Source of the DNA: Ignavibacteria bacterium
Lineage (GTDB): Bacteria; Bacteroidota; Ignavibacteria; Kapaibacteriales; UBA4661
NCBI GenBank assembly: GCA_014654705.1
Contig: JACVZY010000064.1
Location: 1 to 40,120, forward strand
Direction: 5' to 3'
DNA length: 40,120 nucleotides
The position numbers were made by a program, and so were the translations under genes. This document shows positions 9,806-18,105 of this stretch, one piece after another; the first letter of the stretch is position 1; every line of letters begins with the position of its first letter. The notes below the pieces were generated by a model. That model worked only from the letters and a program-made list of their open reading frames with translations. It searched no databases and was not told the origin of the DNA.

Positions 9806-9835
9806 CGTAGAGACAAGTCATGCCTTGTCTCTACG
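9806..9835. repeat. Extragenic palindrome overlapping a stop codon
   Basis: CGTAGAGACAAG (9806-9817) is the exact reverse complement of 9824-9835, around the 6-base centre TCATGC. On the minus strand the right arm includes the TAG stop (9833-9831) of the receiver-cyclase gene. The hairpin therefore starts in the last codons of that gene and lies 56 bases before the TPR kinase start at 9750. It has no T-run, so it is more likely an extragenic palindrome or mRNA-stability element than a classical terminator. Confidence 0.7.
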
Positions 9836-11066
9836 AGATTTCTTTCAGACTTTCTTTCAGATGTTCTTTCAGAAAATACGTCTGCATCACGCCTTTGCCC
9901 TTAATGTCAACTTCACCGCGTTTCTCAAATGCAAACGTATCTTTCAGGAGGGTAAAGACTTCTTCCGAAACGTGTACTTTTCCTGCTTCGCCATGGGATT
10001 CCATGCGACTGGCGATATTGACCGTATCGCCCCAGAGATCGTAGGCAAATTTTTTCTGTCCAATAACTCCCGCCACCACTGCACCCGTGTGGACACCGAT
10101 TCGCACTTGGATGGTCGTATCCAAACGCTGCGCGATTTCCGGTAGCAATTCGGGAAATATTTTCAGACGTTCTTGCATCTCCAGAGCCGCCCGAGCAACC
10201 GTGGCGCAATGATCGGGGTAGGGATCAGGAACTCCTGCCACAAGCATATACGCATCGCCAATCGTTTTGATTTTTTCTAAGTGATAACGCTCGGCTATGC
10301 TATCGAAGAGCGTAAAGACTTCATCCAGCACCGTCACCACTTCTTCAGGAGAAAGACGACTGGAAAGTTTGGTGAACCCGACAATATCCGAGAACAGTAT
10401 TGTAACGTTTTCTAAGCGCTCCGCTATTTTGGTTTCGCCTGCCTTTAAGCGCTCGGCAATAGAAATGGGCAAAATATTCTGCATCAGAGCTTCCGTTTTT
10501 TTCTGCTCGGCATCAAGGCGTTTATTGGCGAGTGCTAATTCGCTGCGCTCGCGTTCGATTTCGCGTGTTCGGTCTTCCACTTTGCGTTCCAGCGACGCAT
10601 TCCATTCTTCCAGTTCTTTATTGCGAGCTGCTAATTCTTCGCGTTGTTTTTCCACGAGCACGTGCTGAAGATAGCTTTGGTGAGCCTCTTTGATGGTCAG
10701 CGCCAAATCTTGACGATCCCACGGCTTTGCGATAAAGCGGTATAAATTTGCGTGGTTGATGGCACTGGCTATGCCCTCAATGCTGCTTTGTCCGGTGAGC
10801 ATGATTTTTCTTGCCGACGGCACAAGAGCGTGTGCTTTATTGAGTGCCTCGTCGCCGCGCATACCGGGCATGATATAATCCGAAATAATCACCGAAATTG
10901 CCTGATTTTCGCTGATATACTCGTGGAGCATTTCGATAGCATCATCACCACTTTGGGCGAGTTCAATACGGCAGGTTGTCCCCATTGCCTGTTGCAACTC
11001 TATTTCAAGACTGGTAAGTACGACATCCTCGTCATCAATGCAGATTATGACAGGTTTTTTCTCCAT
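9831..11066 (-). CDS. Receiver-class III adenylate cyclase response regulator
   Basis: The 411-residue cytosolic protein joins a phosphorylation input to cAMP synthesis. Residues 1-125 are a receiver domain with acidic pair D11/D12, phospho-acceptor D63 (ISDYIMPG), T91 (MLTGQ) and K114 (IAKPW). A coiled coil (about 130-205) leads to a class III cyclase domain (about 205-405). That domain has metal-binding Asp residues in FSDIVGF and IGDAYM, Lys in EKIKTIGDAYM and Asp in YDLWGD, which indicate ATP rather than GTP as substrate, and a transition-state Asn/Arg pair in NIASRMES. It starts 2 bp after the stop of the stand-alone receiver gene, with GAGGAG ending about 10 bases before its ATG, so the two are probably cotranscribed. 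None of the neighbouring kinases has its own receiver, so one of them may phosphorylate it; this is an inference. Confidence 0.93.
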   Translation of the reverse strand: MEKKPVIICIDDEDVVLTSLEIELQQAMGTTCRIELAQSGDDAIEMLHEYISENQAISVIISDYIMPGMRGDEALNKAHALVPSARKIMLTGQSSIEGIASAINHANLYRFIAKPWDRQDLALTIKEAHQSYLQHVLVEKQREELAARNKELEEWNASLERKVEDRTREIERERSELALANKRLDAEQKKTEALMQNILPISIAERLKAGETKIAERLENVTILFSDIVGFTKLSSRLSPEEVVTVLDEVFTLFDSIAERYHLEKIKTIGDAYMLVAGVPDPYPDHCATVARAALEMQERLKIFPELLPEIAQRLDTTIQVRIGVHTGAVVAGVIGQKKFAYDLWGDTVNIASRMESHGEAGKVHVSEEVFTLLKDTFAFEKRGEVDIKGKGVMQTYFLKEHLKESLKEIS

Positions 11067-11068
11067 GC

Positions 11069-11476
11069 TTATTCTTTCTCCTCTAGTAAGGTCAGACCAC
11101 TTTGGATGGTCTCAAAAAGTTCCTCCGGACTCCACGGTTTCGCCAAGCAACGATGAATTTGTGCCACTTCCCACGCTCGTTGAATAGCGGCATCGTCTGC
11201 TTGTCCAGTAAGAAGAACCTTGATAATACCGGGAAATCGCTCGTTCACTTCTATCAAAAATTCATCCCCGCGAACCCCCGGCATAAGCCAATCGGAGACG
11301 ATAACCAGTAAGCGCAAACCATTTCCCACAAGGTCTTCGATAACTTCGATTGCTTCTTTTGCGCTTTCGGCAGATTCGTAAAGGAATCTATCCCCAAAAT
11401 GAGCGCGAAGTTGAATCTCCAAGCTCTCCAAAATCATCGGTTCGTCATCCACACACAGAATTACTTTTTTGTTCAT
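11069..11476 (-). CDS. Stand-alone receiver-domain response regulator
   Basis: This 135-residue protein is a single receiver domain. The acidic pair is D10/D11, the phospho-acceptor D62 (IVSDWLMPG), with T90 (LLTGQ) and K113 (LAKPW). There is no output domain. The LTGQ and KPW motifs match the receiver of the cyclase encoded 2 bp downstream, so the two receivers look like relatives, and this one may be a phosphorelay carrier or competitor. The ATG at 11476 is chosen over the overlapping GTG at 11479. Confidence 0.9.
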   Translation of the reverse strand: MNKKVILCVDDEPMILESLEIQLRAHFGDRFLYESAESAKEAIEVIEDLVGNGLRLLVIVSDWLMPGVRGDEFLIEVNERFPGIIKVLLTGQADDAAIQRAWEVAQIHRCLAKPWSPEELFETIQSGLTLLEEKE

Positions 11477-11585
11477 CACACACTACTCCGGGTACAGTGA
11501 TTGGTTATTGATAGCCACACGATGAGGCGCAACTTATGACGGTTGCTTCAATAAACACAGGAAAATTCGTCCGCAGATTAGAATT

Positions 11586-14500
11586 TTATCCTTTTGCTCC
11601 ATTGCCAACCGGCAGCCAAACGTGAAACATCGTGCCAATGCCTTTTTCGCTCTCAAACCATATTTTTCCGCCGTGCCGCTCGGCTATTTGCCGCGCTATC
11701 TCCAAGCCCAAACCACTGCCTTCGCCGGCAGATTTGGTGGTGAAAAAAGCGTCAAATACTTTTGCTTGAATTTCCTCCGGAATGCCGCCACCGGTGTCTT
11801 TGAACCATACCTCCACGCCTTCGTTGCCGTCCGCGCCGTTCGCACGTCGAACCCCCACTTGCAAGAGTCCTTTGCCCGCACCCATCGCTTGGAGGGAATT
11901 ATGGACAAGGTTTGTCCAAATTTGGCGCAGTTCGTCGGCGTAACACCACACGAGCGGCACGTCTTCGTAGAATCGTTCTAGTTCTGTGCCTTGTTTGATT
12001 TGGTTGTAGTAGAGCGTCAGAACGGTTTCCACGGTTTCGCGTAGATCTGTTTGCGTCTTTTCTCCTGTGTGGTCGGTGTGTGCGTACGTCTTCAGGGCAA
12101 AAACAATCTTTGAGGCGCGTTCCACTGCAGTCCGTATCGTCGCGCTGGTGCGTTGCAATGTAGCGAGGTGATTGGCGGTCTCGAAGATAAATTCGCTTTC
12201 AGCATGAAGCAGTAGAGATGAGTACCGTTCAGGTTCGGCGGCAACACCAAGATTTGCCAGAATGTCGGCGCGTTCGTATGCACTCGCAATTCCCAAACGT
12301 TCAAGCGCTTCACGAAGAGTTTTGCGGCGTTCGCGTTTTTCTCTGGCTCCGAGCAAAATATCATTCTGTGACGCTTCGTCCAGCAGGAGTCGGAAAAGGT
12401 TCTGGTCGTCGTCATTGAGCAAGGCTGTTAGGCGCGGCAAATTCGTTAGTACGGTCGTCAATGCCGTTGCGAGGCTAGAAGCAGATGACTTGATTGCCCC
12501 AAGCGGCGTATTGATTTCGTGTGCGATTCCGGCAATCAAATGTCCCAAAGCAGCCAATTTTTCGGACTCGACAAGTTGTTCTTGTGCCGTGCGCAAGTCG
12601 CGAAGTGTGTCATCAAGTGCGTGGTATGCCCGTGCGTTATCAAGGGCGATTGCTGCATAACTCGCCAAGGTCTGCAAGATAACAATATGGTGTGGCTTAT
12701 AGGCATTCTTTTCAAAACTTTGCGTGGTGATAAGTCCCAGCACGCGATCTTCCACCAAAAGCGGCAAATAGAGCAGGGAATAGGGCTTTTGAGATATGCT
12801 ACCGTCTTCCAGTTCATATCCGGCATCAAAGACCGAAATATCGGAAATATACTGTGAGGCATCAACGGCGATGTCGTTAATAACAACCGGCTTTTTATTT
12901 TCGATACACCAGACCGGAAATTGGTTTTTGCGCTGCATATCGCGTGTGTAGGGCAGATAGCGCTTGCCGTTTTCGATGGCGAATTGGTATTCGATAATGT
13001 TTTGTTCGGGGTGATACAGCCCGATACCGAAAACAGTTGCGTCCATCAGTTCGTTCACGGCTTGATAGACAATAGTGAGAATTTTTTCCAAATCAAGTGT
13101 CGCCGTGATTTTTTGCCCAATACCGCTCAGAACCTTGATGTTTTCATACGAATCCGCAAGTTGAGCGTGTGCTTTTTGAATTGCCAGAGCCTGCTGCTCC
13201 ACAATATCTTTTTGGCGCAGAATTTCCATATTTGCGGCGCTTTGTTCGCCGTAGAGTTTGCTCAGTTCGTCGCGGTCGCGTTGGCTTTGTTCGTAGAGAA
13301 TCGCATTACTCAGGCTTCCACTCAGTTGTTTGCTCACGGCACGTAAAAATTCAATATCATCGTTCGTCAGATTGGTTGGGTGAAAAACACTAATAAAAAC
13401 AATACATCCCTCCAAGCCGGTGGCTGTTTCCAGAGGGAAAGAAATCCACGAGGCAATAGGAGAAATGGTGTAGATTTCGCGGTCGGCGGGCAACATTTCG
13501 TCGTCGTGATGTAAACTCGGAATATAGAAATGTTCTTTTTTGCGGGCGACAAATGTTGTTAAGCTACGGCGTTCATTCAAGGGAATGTCAATAGCCTTGT
13601 AACGTTCTGTATCCTCGGGATGCACTCCGGCACCATAAACACCGTAAATATCCAACGTTTGCCTTTCATCATTGACAACTTGGATAATGGTTTTGCTGAA
13701 GGTAAATCGTTCGCGTAAGACAACTAATACCCGTTCCATGAGAATATCGAGATCAAGCGTCGAGGCTGCGGCTCCGATGATAGCGTTACGGCGGCGAATG
13801 TCGGCGTTGACTTCACGTAATTCTGTTTCCTGCTGGTGCAGTTCTTCGTAGAGCCGAGCGTTATTGATGGCGACGGCTATCTGGGTTACATATACGCTGA
13901 AATTATGTACTTGTGATTGTGTCAAAGGAGTGAACTGTCCACTGGTGTAAAACTGCACCGTTCCGATAACTTCACCTTGAACTTCCAGTGGGTAGAGTAC
14001 CACCGAACTGAAACCAAGGAGTTTATGCCACATACGATCAGCAGGAGACATGGGAAGCGACTCAACGACAGGTACGTAGAAGGGTTTCTTTTTAGAAAAA
14101 ACATAATTGACGATGCTTTCGTGGCGGTCACTGGACATCTGCATTTCTTTTACTGCCGTGAGGATTTCAGGCGTTATCAGCTCACCGTACATTGCATACA
14201 TTTTTTGAGCTTTCTCTTGTGGGTCGTAAAGCCCAATACTAATTGTTTTGAACGCTGCATACTCCGGCACCTCAGCCAGAGTCGTTAAAACCGTTCGCAT
14301 GATAGCTTCCACATCAAGGGTGGAGTTCACCTGATAGGTTAGTTCATTGATGATTCGTAATTCTGTTTCTTGCTGCTGCATCTCCTCATAGAGTCGGGCA
14401 TTATTGATGGCGGAGGCTATTTGCGTCACGTACACCCCGAATTTTTCCACTTGCCGGGGCTGCAAGGGATGTGCTTTGCCGGAGGTGTAAAATTGTACCG

Positions 14501-17500
14501 TTCCTATGCTCTCGTCCTGTACGACGAGCGGATACATCACCACCGATGTAAAGCGCATCCTGTCGTACCATTCGCGGTCAGTCTGCGACATTTCTGTCGG
14601 GTCTGCGTGTGGCACATAAAAGGGTTTCTTTTTCGTAAAAACGTAACAGGCGATGCTTTCCTTGCGTTCGATGGAAATCTTCATCTGCTTTGTGTATTCA
14701 AACATTTCGGGTGTTGCCAGTGCGCCATAGAGGGCATATATTTTCAGGACATTCTCTTCCGGTTCGTACAAAATAATGCTGATGGTGGTGAATGCTGCAT
14801 ACTCCGGCAGCGTGGCGAGAGCGGCAATAACGGTTCGCATGATAGCATCTACGTCCAGTTTAGAATTGACTTGCCGTGCCAGCTCGTTCATCTCGCGAAG
14901 TTCGGCTTCGTGCTGGTGCAGTTCTTCGTAGAGACGGGCATTATTGATAGCAGCAGCTATCTGCGTCACATACATCCCAAACTTTTGCACCTGCGTTTCA
15001 TTCAAACGTTTATATTCGCCGATAGTATAAAAATTTGCCGTGCCAATCACATTCCCTCGGACTTCGAGCGGATACAATACGGCAGAGGTGAACTTGAAAA
15101 TGTCGTACATCCGTCGGTCGGTAGGGCGGAGCATCATGGGAACAACAAACGGTGCGTAGTAGGGCTTGTTTTGTGCGAAAACGTAGGTAATGAGGCTTTC
15201 TTTTTGGGGAACAGAGAAGATAAGTTCTCCCATTGCCGCTCTCTTTTCCGGTGTAGCCATATCGCCGTAACCCTTGTAGAGTTTTATTGTTTCTTCCTCC
15301 GGGTCATAGAGATGAATACTGATGGTGGCAAATGCCTTAAATTCCCTTGATGCAGCCAGTGTCGAAAGGATGGTCTGCATGATGGCATCTACATCAAAAG
15401 TGGAGTTCAGCTGCCGCGCCAGTTCATTGCTTATGCGCAGTTCTTCCGAACGCTCTGCAACAGTTCGCTCCAGCCTCGCTGCTCGCTTTCGGATGCGCCT
15501 TACTCGCCAGAGAAATATTCCATATCCAATTCCAAGAGCGGCGGCGAGTGCTCCAAGACGAAACCACCACGTTTGCCACCACGCCGGAAGAATACGAATC
15601 ACCAGCACTGCCGTTTGTGACTGCCAAACCCCATGCGCATTTGCCACTTTGACTTGCAAGCGATATGTTCCGGGGGCAAGGTTCGTATAGGTCATCCGGC
15701 GGTCTGTTTTAGGGCGTGTCCAGCTTGTATCAATGCCGTCCAAGCGCCAAGAATAGAGATTCCGTTCGGGAAAGGTAAATTCCAATGCGGCAGCTTCGAC
15801 GGTGAAATAGTTTTGCCGATAGTCCAGTTCAATTTCTGTGCGGTACGCCACCGAATAGGTTGTGTCTCTGCCAATATCGCGCAGGTTCATGATAGCGGCA
15901 AGCGGCGGTATCGGATTCGGAAGCAAAGAGTCGGGAAAAAAGCTATTCAGTCCCTCTGTGCCACCAAAAAACATTTCTCCGTTTTTGCTTTGGTAATACG
16001 ACTGACGATTAAATTCTTTGCCCTGCAAACCGTTCTCATTGTCGTAGTATTGTATTGTTCCCGTTAGTGGATTATACGAACAGATACCGTTATCGGTGCT
16101 AATCCACAACAAACCACGCCCGTCTTCCAGTATCGCATAACAGTTATCGTGTGGCAAACCGTTGTCTATAGTCACTCTTGTAAATGCGTCACGCTTGCGG
16201 TCATATTTTGCAATCCCACCACCCTTGGTGGCGAACCATAAATCTCCATTGCGGGTCTCGGTGATGGCTGTGATAAAATTGTCGCCGATTGTCTGGGCAT
16301 TCGTTCTTTCGCATTCGTAGCGACGAAGAGTTTTGGTTGTTGTGTCATAACGAAACAACCCCGCGTAGTCTGCTATCCACAACTGCCCAAAGCGGTCTTG
16401 GTGAACAGCGTGAACCATCTCCGGGTACTCGCCTTTGCTTGTTCGGGCAGTAAAGTATTTCACCGTTCGACGGTTGGGAGAAATTATGCAAAGCCGTAAA
16501 CGGTTTGCTCTACCAATCCAAAGATTACCTGCATGGTCTGGACTAATGCTGATGACATTGGTTATGATGGTGGTATCAGAGGATGAATCACCTGAAAATT
16601 GGTGAAAACCACGCTCAGGGTGTTCAGGGTCGAACGTTTGCAATATGCCGCCCCCATAGTTTGTTCCCACCCACATCAGTCCCGATTTTTCTTGATGGAG
16701 TGCCCAAACGTTGTCGTGCCGAAGGGCATTTTTTGTTTTGTGAGGATTCGCACGGTATCGCGTAATAACGCCGGTACGACGGTTAATAGAGTTCAAGCCG
16801 CTACCTTGAATACCTACCCAGATATTACCATTTTTGTCCTCAATAATTCCCCTTGCATAGTTTCCGCCGAGGCTGTTGGAATCAATCGGATTATGGCGAT
16901 AGAGCTTAAACTGGAGTTTATACGGAGCGTACCTTACAAGCCCCCATTGGGCAGTAACAAACCATAATACACCGGAACAATCTAGGTATATTGCACCGGG
17001 ACCGCCGGAAGGTCTGGTTGCTTCCAACAATCCTGATGATACAGTGGGGATACATTCACGCACCATACCCGTCCGAATATCAAGCTGGTACAATGCTTTC
17101 CATGTCCGAAACCAAATGCGGCTAGGTGAGGCGTTCACAATGAATTGGGAAATACCGCTTCCTGAAAAATTCTGCATGGAAAACGTGCCGACAGTTGCTC
17201 CGGTCTGAACATTGACACCGTAAAGATTGTTTTTTGCGGCAAACCATAACGTATCGCTTCCAGAGTTCAAAAACATTTCCGCACCGGCAGGCAGGCTGAA
17301 TGCCGCACGAGTGAATGTGTCGTTGCGGTCGTCATAGTGAAATAATTCTTCCCCTTGTTTGAGCCAAAATTTTCCTGAGCCGTCGAGTGCGGCGGAAAAT
17401 TTTTGGGGATAATATCGTCGTGCTACTTTTCCCGAATGTTTATCGAAGCGATGAAGAACCGAACCCGCAATAACCCATAATCGTCCTTCCGCGTCGTTGA

Positions 17501-17963
17501 ACAGATTTTCAATATTATCGCTCGCTAATGAACTTGAGTCACTCGAACTATAAACGTATCGAATACATTCATTTCGGGTACGGTCAAATCGGTTCAAACC
17601 ACCTAATGTACCTACCCAGAGTATGCCTTGTTTGTCTTCGCACAATGATTTTACGACATTATGCGACAACGATAGGGGATTGCCCGCTTGCCGAGCGTAG
17701 AGTCGGAATGTACCGTCGTAACGATACAATCCATTGTCTGTTCCAATCCACATTACGCCCGTTTTGTCCTGCAAAAAACACGTTGGTATGGCGTTATTGA
17801 ATCCCTGCTCAGGTGTGAATCGCTCTATGGGAAAATCATTGTACCCCGGTTGCGCTAGAAGTGGTAACGAGGATAGAGCGAAAGCGTATCCCAAGAGAAA
17901 CCACAAGAAATTCTTCACGTAAAAACGCTTTGTGACAAGTAAATAAGTCTTTGATGGCTCCAT
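11586..17963 (-). CDS. Giant propeller/penta-GAF sensor histidine kinase
   Basis: This 2125-residue protein is the largest in the window. It has an N-terminal signal or anchor helix (about residues 17-38), a propeller (about 40-690), a Y_Y_Y-type beta domain (about 700-790) and a membrane helix (about 797-817). Five GAF-like domains follow. The first three (about 845-1024, 1025-1204, 1205-1384) are tandem copies, the fourth is more divergent (about 1390-1590), and the fifth is a more ordinary GAF (about 1610-1780). The kinase H box is GIAHEINTP (His about 1815), the N box NLVHNSLQAM, G1 DTGGGIP and G2 GSGLGL. Roughly 115 extra residues separate the H box from the second dimerisation helix. 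It could integrate a periplasmic signal with several cytoplasmic small-molecule signals. No receiver is attached; the free receivers encoded just downstream at 11476 and 11066 are plausible partners. Confidence 0.92.
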   Translation of the reverse strand: MEPSKTYLLVTKRFYVKNFLWFLLGYAFALSSLPLLAQPGYNDFPIERFTPEQGFNNAIPTCFLQDKTGVMWIGTDNGLYRYDGTFRLYARQAGNPLSLSHNVVKSLCEDKQGILWVGTLGGLNRFDRTRNECIRYVYSSSDSSSLASDNIENLFNDAEGRLWVIAGSVLHRFDKHSGKVARRYYPQKFSAALDGSGKFWLKQGEELFHYDDRNDTFTRAAFSLPAGAEMFLNSGSDTLWFAAKNNLYGVNVQTGATVGTFSMQNFSGSGISQFIVNASPSRIWFRTWKALYQLDIRTGMVRECIPTVSSGLLEATRPSGGPGAIYLDCSGVLWFVTAQWGLVRYAPYKLQFKLYRHNPIDSNSLGGNYARGIIEDKNGNIWVGIQGSGLNSINRRTGVITRYRANPHKTKNALRHDNVWALHQEKSGLMWVGTNYGGGILQTFDPEHPERGFHQFSGDSSSDTTIITNVISISPDHAGNLWIGRANRLRLCIISPNRRTVKYFTARTSKGEYPEMVHAVHQDRFGQLWIADYAGLFRYDTTTKTLRRYECERTNAQTIGDNFITAITETRNGDLWFATKGGGIAKYDRKRDAFTRVTIDNGLPHDNCYAILEDGRGLLWISTDNGICSYNPLTGTIQYYDNENGLQGKEFNRQSYYQSKNGEMFFGGTEGLNSFFPDSLLPNPIPPLAAIMNLRDIGRDTTYSVAYRTEIELDYRQNYFTVEAAALEFTFPERNLYSWRLDGIDTSWTRPKTDRRMTYTNLAPGTYRLQVKVANAHGVWQSQTAVLVIRILPAWWQTWWFRLGALAAALGIGYGIFLWRVRRIRKRAARLERTVAERSEELRISNELARQLNSTFDVDAIMQTILSTLAASREFKAFATISIHLYDPEEETIKLYKGYGDMATPEKRAAMGELIFSVPQKESLITYVFAQNKPYYAPFVVPMMLRPTDRRMYDIFKFTSAVLYPLEVRGNVIGTANFYTIGEYKRLNETQVQKFGMYVTQIAAAINNARLYEELHQHEAELREMNELARQVNSKLDVDAIMRTVIAALATLPEYAAFTTISIILYEPEENVLKIYALYGALATPEMFEYTKQMKISIERKESIACYVFTKKKPFYVPHADPTEMSQTDREWYDRMRFTSVVMYPLVVQDESIGTVQFYTSGKAHPLQPRQVEKFGVYVTQIASAINNARLYEEMQQQETELRIINELTYQVNSTLDVEAIMRTVLTTLAEVPEYAAFKTISIGLYDPQEKAQKMYAMYGELITPEILTAVKEMQMSSDRHESIVNYVFSKKKPFYVPVVESLPMSPADRMWHKLLGFSSVVLYPLEVQGEVIGTVQFYTSGQFTPLTQSQVHNFSVYVTQIAVAINNARLYEELHQQETELREVNADIRRRNAIIGAAASTLDLDILMERVLVVLRERFTFSKTIIQVVNDERQTLDIYGVYGAGVHPEDTERYKAIDIPLNERRSLTTFVARKKEHFYIPSLHHDDEMLPADREIYTISPIASWISFPLETATGLEGCIVFISVFHPTNLTNDDIEFLRAVSKQLSGSLSNAILYEQSQRDRDELSKLYGEQSAANMEILRQKDIVEQQALAIQKAHAQLADSYENIKVLSGIGQKITATLDLEKILTIVYQAVNELMDATVFGIGLYHPEQNIIEYQFAIENGKRYLPYTRDMQRKNQFPVWCIENKKPVVINDIAVDASQYISDISVFDAGYELEDGSISQKPYSLLYLPLLVEDRVLGLITTQSFEKNAYKPHHIVILQTLASYAAIALDNARAYHALDDTLRDLRTAQEQLVESEKLAALGHLIAGIAHEINTPLGAIKSSASSLATALTTVLTNLPRLTALLNDDDQNLFRLLLDEASQNDILLGAREKRERRKTLREALERLGIASAYERADILANLGVAAEPERYSSLLLHAESEFIFETANHLATLQRTSATIRTAVERASKIVFALKTYAHTDHTGEKTQTDLRETVETVLTLYYNQIKQGTELERFYEDVPLVWCYADELRQIWTNLVHNSLQAMGAGKGLLQVGVRRANGADGNEGVEVWFKDTGGGIPEEIQAKVFDAFFTTKSAGEGSGLGLEIARQIAERHGGKIWFESEKGIGTMFHVWLPVGNGAKG
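13861..15440 (-). repeat. Three tandem 540-bp GAF-coding units
   Basis: Inside the giant kinase gene the same DNA recurs at exactly 540-base spacing. For example, the TTATTGAT block of the NNARLYEE segment starts at 14941, 14401 and 13861. Each unit encodes 180 residues with shared anchors: LDVDAIMRTV, KKKPFYVP, a YPLxVxxxxIGT segment and VTQIAxAINNARLYEE. The exact spacing without indels points to in-frame tandem duplication. Confidence 0.85.
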
Positions 17964-18105
17964 TGTGTTCTTCCTGCTGATATACTGCTTGCTGATAATC
18001 TGTGAGGTCTGCGAAGCAGCAATCTACTATCTTTTCGGTAATCACCAAGTCAGATTAGCGTTTTAATTGTCATTTAATTTTCCGTAGTCTGGAGGCTGAG
18101 TTTGC

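Noticed and set aside
9751-9816. N-terminal extension of the TPR kinase
   Set aside because: Its ATG lies in the palindrome at 9806-9835 and it puts 22 residues before a typical signal peptide.
14370-15350. 326-residue plus-strand open frame
   Set aside because: It is antisense to the repeated GAF region and its His/Cys/Arg-rich repeats follow the 540-bp DNA repeat; no domain is recognised.
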